Shown here: positions 1-8,469 of the stretch, one piece after another | Numbering within the stretch: the first letter of the stretch is position 1 | Layout: the number at the start of each line of letters is the position of its first letter | Origin: Clostridium paridis | GTDB lineage: Bacteria > Bacillota > Clostridia > Clostridiales > Clostridiaceae | Reading direction: 5' to 3' | Length of the DNA: 64,000 nucleotides | NCBI RefSeq assembly: GCF_016765615.1 | Contig: NZ_JAESWA010000027.1 | Span: forward strand, 124,001 to 188,000 | The notes under the pieces: generated by a model | Told to the model about the DNA's origin: nothing | The model's database searches: none | Seen by the model: the letters and a program-made list of their open reading frames with translations, nothing else | Translations under genes and position numbers: made by a program

Positions 1-28
1 AATAACAATATATTTTAAGTAAATGTAA

Positions 29-1561
<1,533 letters not shown>

Positions 1562-1572
1562 TAAATTAAATA

Positions 1573-1620
1573 TAGTAATGAACTTCTATGGAAATCTATA
1601 GGGGTTCATTACTATGTAAT
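1573..1620 (+). terminator. Hairpin after glpK
   Basis: Arms 1573-1589 and 1598-1614 pair over 17 bp, with two G-U-type wobbles, around the 8-nt loop GGAAATCT. Only a weak T-rich stretch follows (TGTAATATTTT). It may be a weak terminator or an attenuation site between glpK and glpP. Confidence 0.6.
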
Positions 1621-1679
1621 ATTTTGGTCGTATTTATGATAGAATGGTATTACAATTACTTAAGACGGGTGGAGAGTGC

Positions 1680-2246
1680 ATGAAAAATGAATTTTATAAT
1701 AGACTACAGGAGAACCCTATAATAGCAGCTATAAAAACAAGTGAGCAGTTAGAGAGAGCAATTAAATCTCCTTGTGAAGTTATATTTGTTTTGAAGTCAG
1801 ATATATTTAACGTTAAGTCAATTGTAGATAGAGTTAGAAGCTCAGGAAAAGTTGTATATGTACATGTGGATTTAATAGATGGGCTGTCAAAAGATACATT
1901 AGCTTTAAAGTACATTAACGAAAATATTAATCCAGATGGGATAATTACCACAAAAACAAATTTGGTAAAAGCGGCAAAGAGTCTTAACATGTTTGTAATA
2001 CAAAGATTTTTTATAATAGATCATCTATCCTTAGAGACTGGAGTACATTCTGTTGAAGCTATAAGGCCTAATGCAATAGAAATATTACCAGGAATAATGC
2101 CAAAGGTTACGAAAGTGTTTAGTAATACAACTAATGTTCCCATTATAACTGGTGGTCTTATAATGGATAAAGAAGATGTTATACAAAGCCTTAAGTCAGG
2201 AGCTGTTGCTATTTCTACTAGCAAGGAAGATATTTGGTATATATAG
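1680..2246 (+). CDS. glpP: Glycerol-3-phosphate-responsive antiterminator GlpP
   Basis: GlpP-family RNA-binding antiterminator, about 188 residues. In Bacillus subtilis, GlpP with bound glycerol 3-phosphate lets transcription pass leader terminators of glp genes. The sequence shows the family start (NRLQENPIIAAIK), the central VYVHVDLIDGLSKD segment and a TIM-barrel-like C-terminal VPIITGGLIMDKEDV. I chose the ATG at 1680 because GGGTGGAG lies just upstream; an in-frame start 36 nt earlier lacks a ribosome binding site. Its position after glpK supports the role. The RNA targets are not identifiable here. Confidence 0.92.
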   Translation: MKNEFYNRLQENPIIAAIKTSEQLERAIKSPCEVIFVLKSDIFNVKSIVDRVRSSGKVVYVHVDLIDGLSKDTLALKYINENINPDGIITTKTNLVKAAKSLNMFVIQRFFIIDHLSLETGVHSVEAIRPNAIEILPGIMPKVTKVFSNTTNVPIITGGLIMDKEDVIQSLKSGAVAISTSKEDIWYI

Positions 2247-2341
2247 GGTTTCTTATAAGAAACTTAACTTATACTTGTTTGAAAATGTCGGCTTCAGGAC
2301 ATTTTCAGGCATGAATAAGTTAATAGTTGAACTTAAAACCC
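2246..2341 (+). other. Nested fold-back in the glpP 3' region
   Basis: Three nested inverted repeats share one centre: GGGTTT/AAACCC (2246-2251 with 2336-2341), TTAACTTAT/ATAAGTTAA (2264-2272 with 2315-2323) and GAAAATGTC/GACATTTTC (2281-2289 with 2298-2306, 8-nt loop). They would form a bulged hairpin of about 96 nt that begins at the glpP stop codon. A separate terminator follows at 2400, so this is probably a structured 3' UTR or a small repeat element. No known RNA family was recognised. Confidence 0.55.
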
Positions 2342-2399
2342 TATATAAGTTAAGCAAAGTGAAAATTATAATAAGTTAAAATAGATAAAGTTCGTATAT

Positions 2400-2449
2400 A
2401 ATATCATCTTAAAAAGATATAATCTTTTTAAGATGATATTTTTTTTTAT
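2400..2449 (+). terminator. Intrinsic terminator
   Basis: A perfect stem (2401-2417 with 2423-2439, 5-nt loop) is followed by about nine T residues. It ends the glpP transcript before the ECF sigma gene. Confidence 0.9.
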
Positions 2450-2454
2450 ATCTG

Positions 2455-2482
2455 TGCAACCTTTTTATTATCTATAACCGTC
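2455..2482 (+). promoter_or_regulatory. Putative ECF-type autoregulatory promoter
   Basis: TGCAAC followed by CTTTTT (2455-2466) resembles the AAC-containing -35 element of ECF sigma factors, and CGTC (2479-2482) resembles their -10 element. The site lies about 47 nt upstream of an ECF sigma gene, so self-activation is a reasonable inference. The 18-nt gap is slightly longer than the usual 16-17. Confidence 0.5.
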
Positions 2483-2528
2483 AAATATATGAAAGAAACA
2501 ATCCACGTGGAGTATTTTGAGGTGAAGT

Positions 2529-3065
2529 ATGAGTAGTGAAAGTGAAATAGAAAAGGCCATAAATGGGGATAGAGAAGCTTTTATAAATTGTATTAAAAAA
2601 CTTGATAGTAATTTATACAAAATAGCAAAAGCCATGTTAAAGGATGATGAGGAAGTAGGAGATGCTATACAAGAAACTATTCTTCAAGCGTTTAAATCTT
2701 TAAACAAGCTTAAAGAACCCAAGTATTTTAAAACTTGGATTATAAGAATTTTAATAAATAAGTGTAAAGATATAATTGGTGCTAAAAACAAGACTGTATT
2801 ACTAGATAGTTCATTAAAGATAATGGATAAGGGCATTTATGAAGAGGGATATGATAATGTTGATGCTAGGGATATGTTAAGTAGGCTACCAGAAAATTAT
2901 AGAGTTACGTTGGTGTTATTTTACTTAGAAGATATGTCAGTTAAGGATATAGCTGTATCGCTCAAAGTTTCAGAGGGAACAGTTAAATCTTGGCTCAGTA
3001 GGGGAAGGGGTCGACTTAAAAGCTTACTAGAAGAATCTAAAGGGGGGTTATGCTATGAAGGATAG
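2529..3065 (+). CDS. ECF-family RNA polymerase sigma factor
   Basis: A 178-residue sigma-70-family factor of the extracytoplasmic-function group. Region 2 is seen in DAIQETILQAFKSLNKLKEPKYF with the downstream TWIIRILINKC helix. Region 4 is seen in LPENYRVTLVLFYLEDMSVKDIA followed by the recognition helix VSEGTVKSWLSRGRGRL. ATG at 2529 follows GAGGTGA. The gene overlaps the next ORF by 11 nt, indicating translational coupling to a membrane-anchored partner that is the likely anti-sigma factor. An ECF-like promoter just upstream suggests autoregulation. The stress signal is not deducible. Confidence 0.93.
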   Translation: MSSESEIEKAINGDREAFINCIKKLDSNLYKIAKAMLKDDEEVGDAIQETILQAFKSLNKLKEPKYFKTWIIRILINKCKDIIGAKNKTVLLDSSLKIMDKGIYEEGYDNVDARDMLSRLPENYRVTLVLFYLEDMSVKDIAVSLKVSEGTVKSWLSRGRGRLKSLLEESKGGLCYEG

Positions 3066-4131
3066 CAATATTGGGATAAAAAATAATTTAAATAAGCTTT
3101 ATGAAGATAATGTACCTAGAAGTGTTTTAGATAAAATGGAGTTAGCATTTAATGAAATAAGAGAAATGAAAGATACTGAAATAAAGCAGGAGAGAACAAT
3201 AAAAAAATCTTGGAGAAGACCATTGGTTGCAGCAGCTACAATTACTATACTAGTAGGATTAAGTTTTTGCAGACCTGTTGTTGCAGCAGTAAAAGCCATT
3301 TTCAATATCAATGACAGAGGAATTGAAAGAGCTGTAGATAATAACTATGTCCAAAACAATTCAAGCGTTGTAGAATACAAAAATATAAAGATTTCTATAG
3401 ATAATCTTGTTATTGATAACAGTAAATTGGCATATGGAGTCTCAGCTGAATTTAAGGATAAAAGTATGCTTAAAGATGGAGATAGGATATATTTTCAAGG
3501 GATAATAAAAAATGCAGAAGGAAAAGTAATAGATAATTCATTAAGTGATAATCAAGAAGTACCTAATGACTATACGACCATTATAGGAAGCAGCCAAGAA
3601 GAAGGAAGTTTTAATAAAGAGGGGGATAAATATAGTGCAAAGACTTTACTAATATCACCAGAAGGCATGATTACTAAAACATCAGCATTAAAGTTTGAAA
3701 TAAAAAATATAGTAGTATTCAAAGATAATAAAGTTGTAAATAATATAGCTGGTGATTGGAAGCTAAATGTTAAAATTGATGATAAGTTCTGGGATGTAAA
3801 AACTGTTAGATATAATGTAAGTAAAAAGGTAAATGATGTTGAAATACTTAAGGCGGAAGCTGGTACAACATCATTGAATATTAAATTTAAGGTGCCTGGA
3901 AGAATAGATGAAAATATAGCTTTTTCGTATATTAAAGATGATAAAGGACATGTCTATCATATAGACAGAGACTTGAGTGAAGGTTATGAAGATGGGTACA
4001 CTATAGCGAGTACAAACTATAGTATAACAAAGTTTGATAATGTAAATAATCTTAAGCTATATATTAATTGTGATGATACAGATAAAAAGACTAAAAAAGA
4101 GATTGTTGTAGATTTAGAAAGAGAAAAATAA
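3055..4131 (+). CDS. DUF4179 membrane protein, likely anti-sigma partner
   Basis: A 358-residue protein with a cytoplasmic N-terminus of about 50 residues, one transmembrane helix around residues 54-77 (LVAAATITILVGLSF), and a large extracellular part of two beta-rich domains. This layout and the YKNIKISIDNLVIDN segment match DUF4179 proteins, which in clostridia commonly follow ECF sigma genes. The start overlaps the sigma gene by 11 nt. By context it probably sequesters the sigma factor and senses an envelope signal. No zinc-finger HxxxCxxC motif typical of classical ZAS anti-sigma factors is visible, so the mechanism is open. Confidence 0.8.
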   Translation: MKDSNIGIKNNLNKLYEDNVPRSVLDKMELAFNEIREMKDTEIKQERTIKKSWRRPLVAAATITILVGLSFCRPVVAAVKAIFNINDRGIERAVDNNYVQNNSSVVEYKNIKISIDNLVIDNSKLAYGVSAEFKDKSMLKDGDRIYFQGIIKNAEGKVIDNSLSDNQEVPNDYTTIIGSSQEEGSFNKEGDKYSAKTLLISPEGMITKTSALKFEIKNIVVFKDNKVVNNIAGDWKLNVKIDDKFWDVKTVRYNVSKKVNDVEILKAEAGTTSLNIKFKVPGRIDENIAFSYIKDDKGHVYHIDRDLSEGYEDGYTIASTNYSITKFDNVNNLKLYINCDDTDKKTKKEIVVDLEREK

Positions 4132-4139
4132 TATATTAT

Positions 4140-4181
4140 TTTAGGGATAAGGGCATGGTCAGCCCCTATCCCTAAACTTTT
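4140..4181. terminator. Bidirectional terminator between convergent genes
   Basis: Arms 4140-4154 and 4162-4176 pair over 15 bp with one mismatch on the + strand that becomes a G-U wobble on the - strand. A T-rich run follows on each side. It separates the DUF4179 gene from the convergent ABC permease gene. Confidence 0.8.
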
Positions 4182-4206
4182 CTGAACTACCATAAATAGC
4201 ATAGAG

Positions 4207-5286
4207 TTAAATCTTCCTATATCGCTTCAAGCCTAAAATGTTTAGAAGGGAGAATACCACAGCAAACAAAAGTAAAATTGATAAATAAAATTGTAAATCA
4301 CTAAAAGTATATGCTTTAACCATTATTCCCTGCAAAGCTTGTGCTCCATAATATAAGGGCATAATGTGTGCAAAATATTGAAGCCAATTTGACATGGTTT
4401 CTATAGGTATTAGTCCAGTAAAAAATATTTGAGGAATAACCACAACAGGAATAAATTGCATCATCTGAAATTCTGAATTAGCGAAGGTTGATAGCAATAT
4501 TCCTAAAGATAAAGCAACAAAGGCTATAATGATATTAGTAAGCAGTACTAGAAAAATATTACCTTCCATTCTTATGTTTAGTACATATATAGAAAAGAGT
4601 ACTACTATAACGGTCTGAATTATTGCAAATATTCCATAGCCTAATAAATAGCCAAATACTATATCACTTCTTTTAATTGGCGTTGATAACAACTTTTCTA
4701 AAGTTTTTGAGGTTCTTTCTTTTAATAAAGATATCCCAGATATTAAAAATACAAAGAAGAATACAAAGAAACCTATTAATATAGGACTAAGTGTGTCAAA
4801 GAAAGACAAATTTTCATCTCCATATACGTAACTATTTTCTATTGAAATAGGCTTTTGTTGCATGGCTGCCTTACCACTTACTTGGGATACTTTAGAGGAT
4901 AAAAGATCTAGTTGCTCCTTTGCAAGAGTGCCTTGAACTTTAGCTTTAATTTGTGTGCTATCAGAGGGAGTACTATTTTCGTAGGTTATATTTAACTTAT
5001 CGTTATCTTTGCTTATAAAGGCTTTTAAGCTATCAGAAGTTATTTTATCTTTTATATTTTCAGTATCATCATATTTTATTATGTTTATATCATTTGCTTC
5101 TAGGTCTTTATTAAAACTCTCGCTAGTATTATATACTCCAACATTCAGTGTGGATTTATTGTTTGAATTAAATAAAAAGTTTACTAAGGTTAAGAGTATT
5201 AAAGGAGCAATCATCATAAGGGCTAAGGTTCTTTTATCTCTGATGGTTTGTATTATAATTCTTTTTATTAATGCTGGTATTATCAT
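4207..5286 (-). CDS. ABC-2 type transporter permease
   Basis: A 359-residue ABC-2 family permease. One N-terminal membrane helix (LALMMIAPLILLTLVNFLF) is followed by an extracellular domain of about 130 residues, then five or six helices with the family signature IPVVVIPQIFFTGLIP and SKTLEKLLSTPIKRSDI. Such proteins export drugs, lipids or antimicrobial peptides. It lies 15 nt downstream of its ATPase gene and starts after AGGAGGAGC, so the two form an operon. A TetR-family gene is divergent from the pair. The substrate is unknown. Confidence 0.9.
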   Translation of the reverse strand: MIIPALIKRIIIQTIRDKRTLALMMIAPLILLTLVNFLFNSNNKSTLNVGVYNTSESFNKDLEANDINIIKYDDTENIKDKITSDSLKAFISKDNDKLNITYENSTPSDSTQIKAKVQGTLAKEQLDLLSSKVSQVSGKAAMQQKPISIENSYVYGDENLSFFDTLSPILIGFFVFFFVFLISGISLLKERTSKTLEKLLSTPIKRSDIVFGYLLGYGIFAIIQTVIVVLFSIYVLNIRMEGNIFLVLLTNIIIAFVALSLGILLSTFANSEFQMMQFIPVVVIPQIFFTGLIPIETMSNWLQYFAHIMPLYYGAQALQGIMVKAYTFSDLQFYLSILLLFAVVFSLLNILGLKRYRKI

Positions 5287-5301
5287 ATTGGGCTCCTCCT
5301 T

Positions 5302-6000
5302 TTATAGAAATATTTCTTCTACTGTATTTACTTTAAATTGTTGCTTTAGTTCGTCCACGCTTCCAGTTGCAATAATATTACCTTCTCGTATTAAAACTAA
5401 TTTATCACATTTTTCTGCCTCATCTATAACGTGAGTTGTTAATATTATTGTCTTGCCATCAGCTTTTAAAGACTTTAATTCTTCCCATATACTAAATCTT
5501 AACTTGGGATCAATTCCTACAGTAGGTTCATCTAATATAAGAAGTTTAGGGTCTTGTATTAAAGAAATTGCTAGAGAGAGCCTTCTTTTCATACCTCCTG
5601 AATAATTACTTACCTTTTTAGATAATTCATTTTCAAGATTAACGAGCTTTGAAGTATATTCTATTCGGGATTTAATTTGGTTTTTAGATAGCCTGTATAA
5701 TTTACAGAAGAATTCTAAGTTTTCTTTTCCCGTTAATTCTTCATACAAAGCATCTGATTGTGCCATATAGCCAATATCATTTAGAACCTTTAAGTTAGGA
5801 ATCTTTTTACCTAATAGTTCAATACCCCCATTGTCTACTTTTTCCATACCTATTATGGATTTTACAAGGGTAGTTTTTCCGGAGCCAGATGGGCCAATGA
5901 AACCAATGATTTCACCCTCATTAAGGGTAAGATTTATATTGTTTAGAACAGTAATATTAGAATATTTTTTAACTAAATTTGAAATTCTTACAACATCCAT
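5302..6000 (-). CDS. ABC transporter ATP-binding protein
   Basis: ATPase of the adjacent ABC-2 exporter. It has Walker A GPSGSGKTT, the signature YSGGMKRRLSLA, Walker B LLILDEPTVGID and switch His in TTHVID, so it should be catalytically competent. I place the start at 6000 (233 residues, MDVVRISNLVKKY) because AGGAGG lies upstream of this ATG. A longer reading to 6027 would put the ribosome binding site inside the gene. Transcribed with the permease and divergently from the TetR-type regulator. Confidence 0.93.
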   Translation of the reverse strand: MDVVRISNLVKKYSNITVLNNINLTLNEGEIIGFIGPSGSGKTTLVKSIIGMEKVDNGGIELLGKKIPNLKVLNDIGYMAQSDALYEELTGKENLEFFCKLYRLSKNQIKSRIEYTSKLVNLENELSKKVSNYSGGMKRRLSLAISLIQDPKLLILDEPTVGIDPKLRFSIWEELKSLKADGKTIILTTHVIDEAEKCDKLVLIREGNIIATGSVDELKQQFKVNTVEEIFL

Positions 6001-6130
6001 TTTTATCCTCCTATTATAGGGTTCCATATAAGGAATCCCAAACGCTATAAATTAACAATGTGTTGATTAGTTTCTCATACTTCTATTATAATTAAGCTAT
6101 GGTAAAGAACAATAATCACCATAGTTACTA

Positions 6131-6169
6131 GTGTTCATTAATAGACAAATAATATGTATGTGTTCATTA
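6131..6169. promoter_or_regulatory. Direct repeats in the divergent ABC/TetR promoter region
   Basis: GTGTTCATTA occurs twice exactly (6131-6140 and 6160-6169), 29 bp apart, in the intergenic region between the exporter operon and the TetR gene. They are candidate operator half-sites for the regulator. The palindrome expected of a TetR operator is not obvious. Confidence 0.4.
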
Positions 6170-6192
6170 TCTTACTTTTAAGGAGAAGTTAT

Positions 6193-6792
6193 ATGGATAG
6201 AAGAAGTGGTAAAACTAAAAAATTACTAGAAGATGCCTTAATAAAACTAATGATAGAAAAAGGCTTTGATAAGATAAGTATAAAAGATTTAACTGAAGAA
6301 GCAGACATTAATAGGGGGACATTCTATCTGCATTATAAAGATAAGTATGACTTATTAGAACAAAAAGAAGATGAATTTCTAAAGGAATTCGCTAAATTAG
6401 CAGAAAGTATATCTGAAAAATATCCTAGGGATTTTAAGTTACTTTCAAAGAAAGAAAATTTGCTGCAAGTTTTCAATTTTGTATATACTTACATAAAGCA
6501 AAATTCTGACTTTATGAAAGTTTTATTAGGAGCTAATGGGGATTTGAATTTTCAAATGAAGCTTAAAAACTTCATTGAAAGTATGTTAATAAAAAATGTA
6601 GAAGTAGAATTTGTGGGAGAAATAAAATTAAAATATATGGGTGCAGTTGCAGCATCAGCGCAATTAGGTATTATTCAAAAATGGCTTAGAACTGGTATGG
6701 AAGAAAGCCCAGAAGAATTAGCGGTATTTGTAAGTGATGTTGTATATACCATATATAATGGAGTGTTAAAGGCAAATGTTGATATAAAATAG
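6193..6792 (+). CDS. TetR/AcrR family transcriptional regulator
   Basis: A 199-residue one-component regulator. The N-terminal helix-turn-helix is clear in FDKISIKDLTEEADINRGTFYLHYKDKYDLLEQ, followed by an alpha-helical ligand-binding domain. I chose ATG 6193 because of AAGGAGAAGTT upstream; 13 extra in-frame residues lie before it without a ribosome binding site. Divergent orientation next to the ABC exporter suggests that it represses the exporter until an inducer, perhaps the exported compound, binds. That link is inference. Confidence 0.92.
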   Translation: MDRRSGKTKKLLEDALIKLMIEKGFDKISIKDLTEEADINRGTFYLHYKDKYDLLEQKEDEFLKEFAKLAESISEKYPRDFKLLSKKENLLQVFNFVYTYIKQNSDFMKVLLGANGDLNFQMKLKNFIESMLIKNVEVEFVGEIKLKYMGAVAASAQLGIIQKWLRTGMEESPEELAVFVSDVVYTIYNGVLKANVDIK

Positions 6793-6834
6793 TTATTAAA
6801 TTAAATTTTCAAGGTTAAATAGGATTAATAACAA

Positions 6835-6878
6835 TAGGAGACGGATGATAACATCACCCGCCTCCTAGTTTTTATTTT
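6835..6878. terminator. Bidirectional terminator
   Basis: The stem TAGGAGACGG...CCGCCTCCTA (6835-6849 with 6853-6867) is followed by GTTTTTATTTT on the + strand. Two A-C mismatches on the + strand become G-U pairs on the - strand. It serves the convergent TetR and folA genes and overlaps the end of the folA mRNA. Confidence 0.8.
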
Positions 6879-7357
6879 CTAACTAAGTCAGTAAATTGAT
6901 ATGTTAAGTTATTTTCTTCGAAAACTTTACTTTCTAACACAGGCATCCACTCATTCTCATTTATGTTTGGGAAATAAGTATCTGCACCGAAATCTTTAAA
7001 TACCTTTGTAAGATACAGCTTGTTTGAATAAGGTAAGAATGCAGAGTAAATTTCTCCTCCACCAATTATAAAAGCTTCTTCTTCTGAGTGGTGAAATTTT
7101 TCAACTACAGCATCTAAGGAATTAACAACCTCTACCTGAGGGTCATCTACAGAAAAATCAGTATCTCTAGTTAAAATTACGTGATGTCTATTAGGTAAAA
7201 CTTTAGGCAATGATTCAAAAGTTTTTCTACCCATAATGATAGTTTTACCAGAAGTAATCTCCTTAAATCTCCTTAAGTCACTCGGTAATCTCCAAAGTAA
7301 GTCATTATTTTTACCAATAGCATTATTTTCAGCTACTGCTACTATTATTGAAAGCAT
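6872..7357 (-). CDS. folA: Dihydrofolate reductase
   Basis: Reduces dihydrofolate to tetrahydrofolate with NADPH, regenerating folate after thymidylate synthesis. The 161-residue length is typical. Visible family features are AVAENNAIGKNNDLLWRLPSDLRRFKE at the N-terminus with the active-site acidic residue, the NADPH-binding IIMGRKTFESLP, and FIIGGGEIY. AAGGAGGTTTT precedes the ATG at 7357. It lies downstream of thyA on the same strand, the usual functional pairing; the 140-nt gap contains a fold-back. Confidence 0.97.
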   Translation of the reverse strand: MLSIIVAVAENNAIGKNNDLLWRLPSDLRRFKEITSGKTIIMGRKTFESLPKVLPNRHHVILTRDTDFSVDDPQVEVVNSLDAVVEKFHHSEEEAFIIGGGEIYSAFLPYSNKLYLTKVFKDFGADTYFPNINENEWMPVLESKVFEENNLTYQFTDLVRK

Positions 7358-7393
7358 GATATAAAACCTCCTTCTATTGGTTCAATAAATTCT

Positions 7394-7456
7394 TAAGTTT
7401 CTTAGTATTCTTATATTTTAAAGTTTATATAAATATTCCTTTGTTAAAGAAACTTA
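7394..7456. repeat. Inverted repeat between thyA and folA
   Basis: TAAGTTTCTT (7394-7403) pairs with AAGAAACTTA (7447-7456), enclosing an AT-rich 43-nt loop. There is no clear T-tract, so it may be an mRNA-stabilising or processing hairpin between the two genes. Confidence 0.4.
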
Positions 7457-7497
7457 GCATACACTTAATCTTAATTTGTAGTTTATTATGTTAATTT

Positions 7498-8340
7498 CTA
7501 TATCCCTAATTCAAACTTTAATTGTGGTTTAACTGGTTCGTAATCAAGCATTTCAAAATCATCTATAGTAAAGTCATAGAAGTTTGTTTTACCTTCTTTA
7601 AGTATTAGTTTAGGTTGTTTATTACTAGGTGTTCTAGCTATTAATTCTTTTGCCTGATCTATGTGTCTGTCATAAATATGTAGATTATCAACAACGTGCA
7701 TAAACACACCAGGTTTTAAACCAACATGCCTTGCTACCATCATCATTAATGCAACATATTGAATTTTATTTATATGGCCAGCAGTGCAATAATCTGAACT
7801 TCTTTGATGAAGAGTTACATCAAGATACTCTCCTCTAACAGACCAAACTGTAAGGAATGCACAAGGATACAAGCCAGCAGTTTCTTCAAAATCTGCATAT
7901 TGATATAAATCTATAATATGTCTTCTAGTATAAGGTTCATTTTTTAATCCATTCAAAAGCTTATTCATTAAGTCATATTTTTTTACAGTAGCACCATACC
8001 TTTGTCCAATAGTTCTGGTACCATTAATTTCCCAATCTGCCCACCAGGTAATGCCCATTTCCTCTAATACGGAAAGTTCATTTGAAGCCTTTTGATATAT
8101 CCATAAAATCTCTTTGATGCTAGATTTCCAAGCGATTGGTCTAAGTGTGGTGATAGGGAAATTCCCTTTAGATATATCATATTTTTCTACAACTTGGTTT
8201 ATGTATATTGTGTGAGCTGGTGTACCATCTTTATATTGTGGTCTTATTTTATGACCTTGAGTACTTATTCCATCAGTAAGAATATCATTTAGTGTATCTT
8301 TAAATAATTTATCTGTTTTAGATATAAAATGTGTCGTCAT
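7498..8340 (-). CDS. thyA: Thymidylate synthase
   Basis: Converts dUMP and methylene-tetrahydrofolate to dTMP and dihydrofolate. The 280 residues match the Bacillus subtilis ThyA size class rather than the 264-residue Escherichia coli form. The nucleophile is Cys160 in LYPCAFLT. The phosphate-binding Arg pair is in YTRRHIIDLYQ, and the folate/dUMP segment is in RSSDYCTAGHINKIQY. The residue after the catalytic Cys is Ala instead of the His found in the E. coli-type PCH motif, which fits a divergent ThyA branch. GAGGTGAATTT precedes the ATG. The gene is read divergently from dnaX. Confidence 0.96.
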   Translation of the reverse strand: MTTHFISKTDKLFKDTLNDILTDGISTQGHKIRPQYKDGTPAHTIYINQVVEKYDISKGNFPITTLRPIAWKSSIKEILWIYQKASNELSVLEEMGITWWADWEINGTRTIGQRYGATVKKYDLMNKLLNGLKNEPYTRRHIIDLYQYADFEETAGLYPCAFLTVWSVRGEYLDVTLHQRSSDYCTAGHINKIQYVALMMMVARHVGLKPGVFMHVVDNLHIYDRHIDQAKELIARTPSNKQPKLILKEGKTNFYDFTIDDFEMLDYEPVKPQLKFELGI

Positions 8341-8469
8341 AAATTCACCTCTAAATTAGATTTAATAATATTATAACATAGTTAAATATTTAGTTATAAT
8401 AAATAGTTATTTTAATAGCTAAAAATGATATAATATTAAGTAGTTTAAATAGAAGATGAGGTGAGTTCC

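Noticed and set aside
2176-2379. 67-residue ORF overlapping the end of glpP
   Set aside because: It lies in the fold-back region in another frame, has no ribosome binding site, and overlaps a clear GlpP coding end.
8341-8469. Possible SRP RNA or tRNA upstream of dnaX, as in some Firmicutes
   Set aside because: The gap is about 130 nt, AT-rich, and has neither the SRP RNA tip loop nor a cloverleaf.
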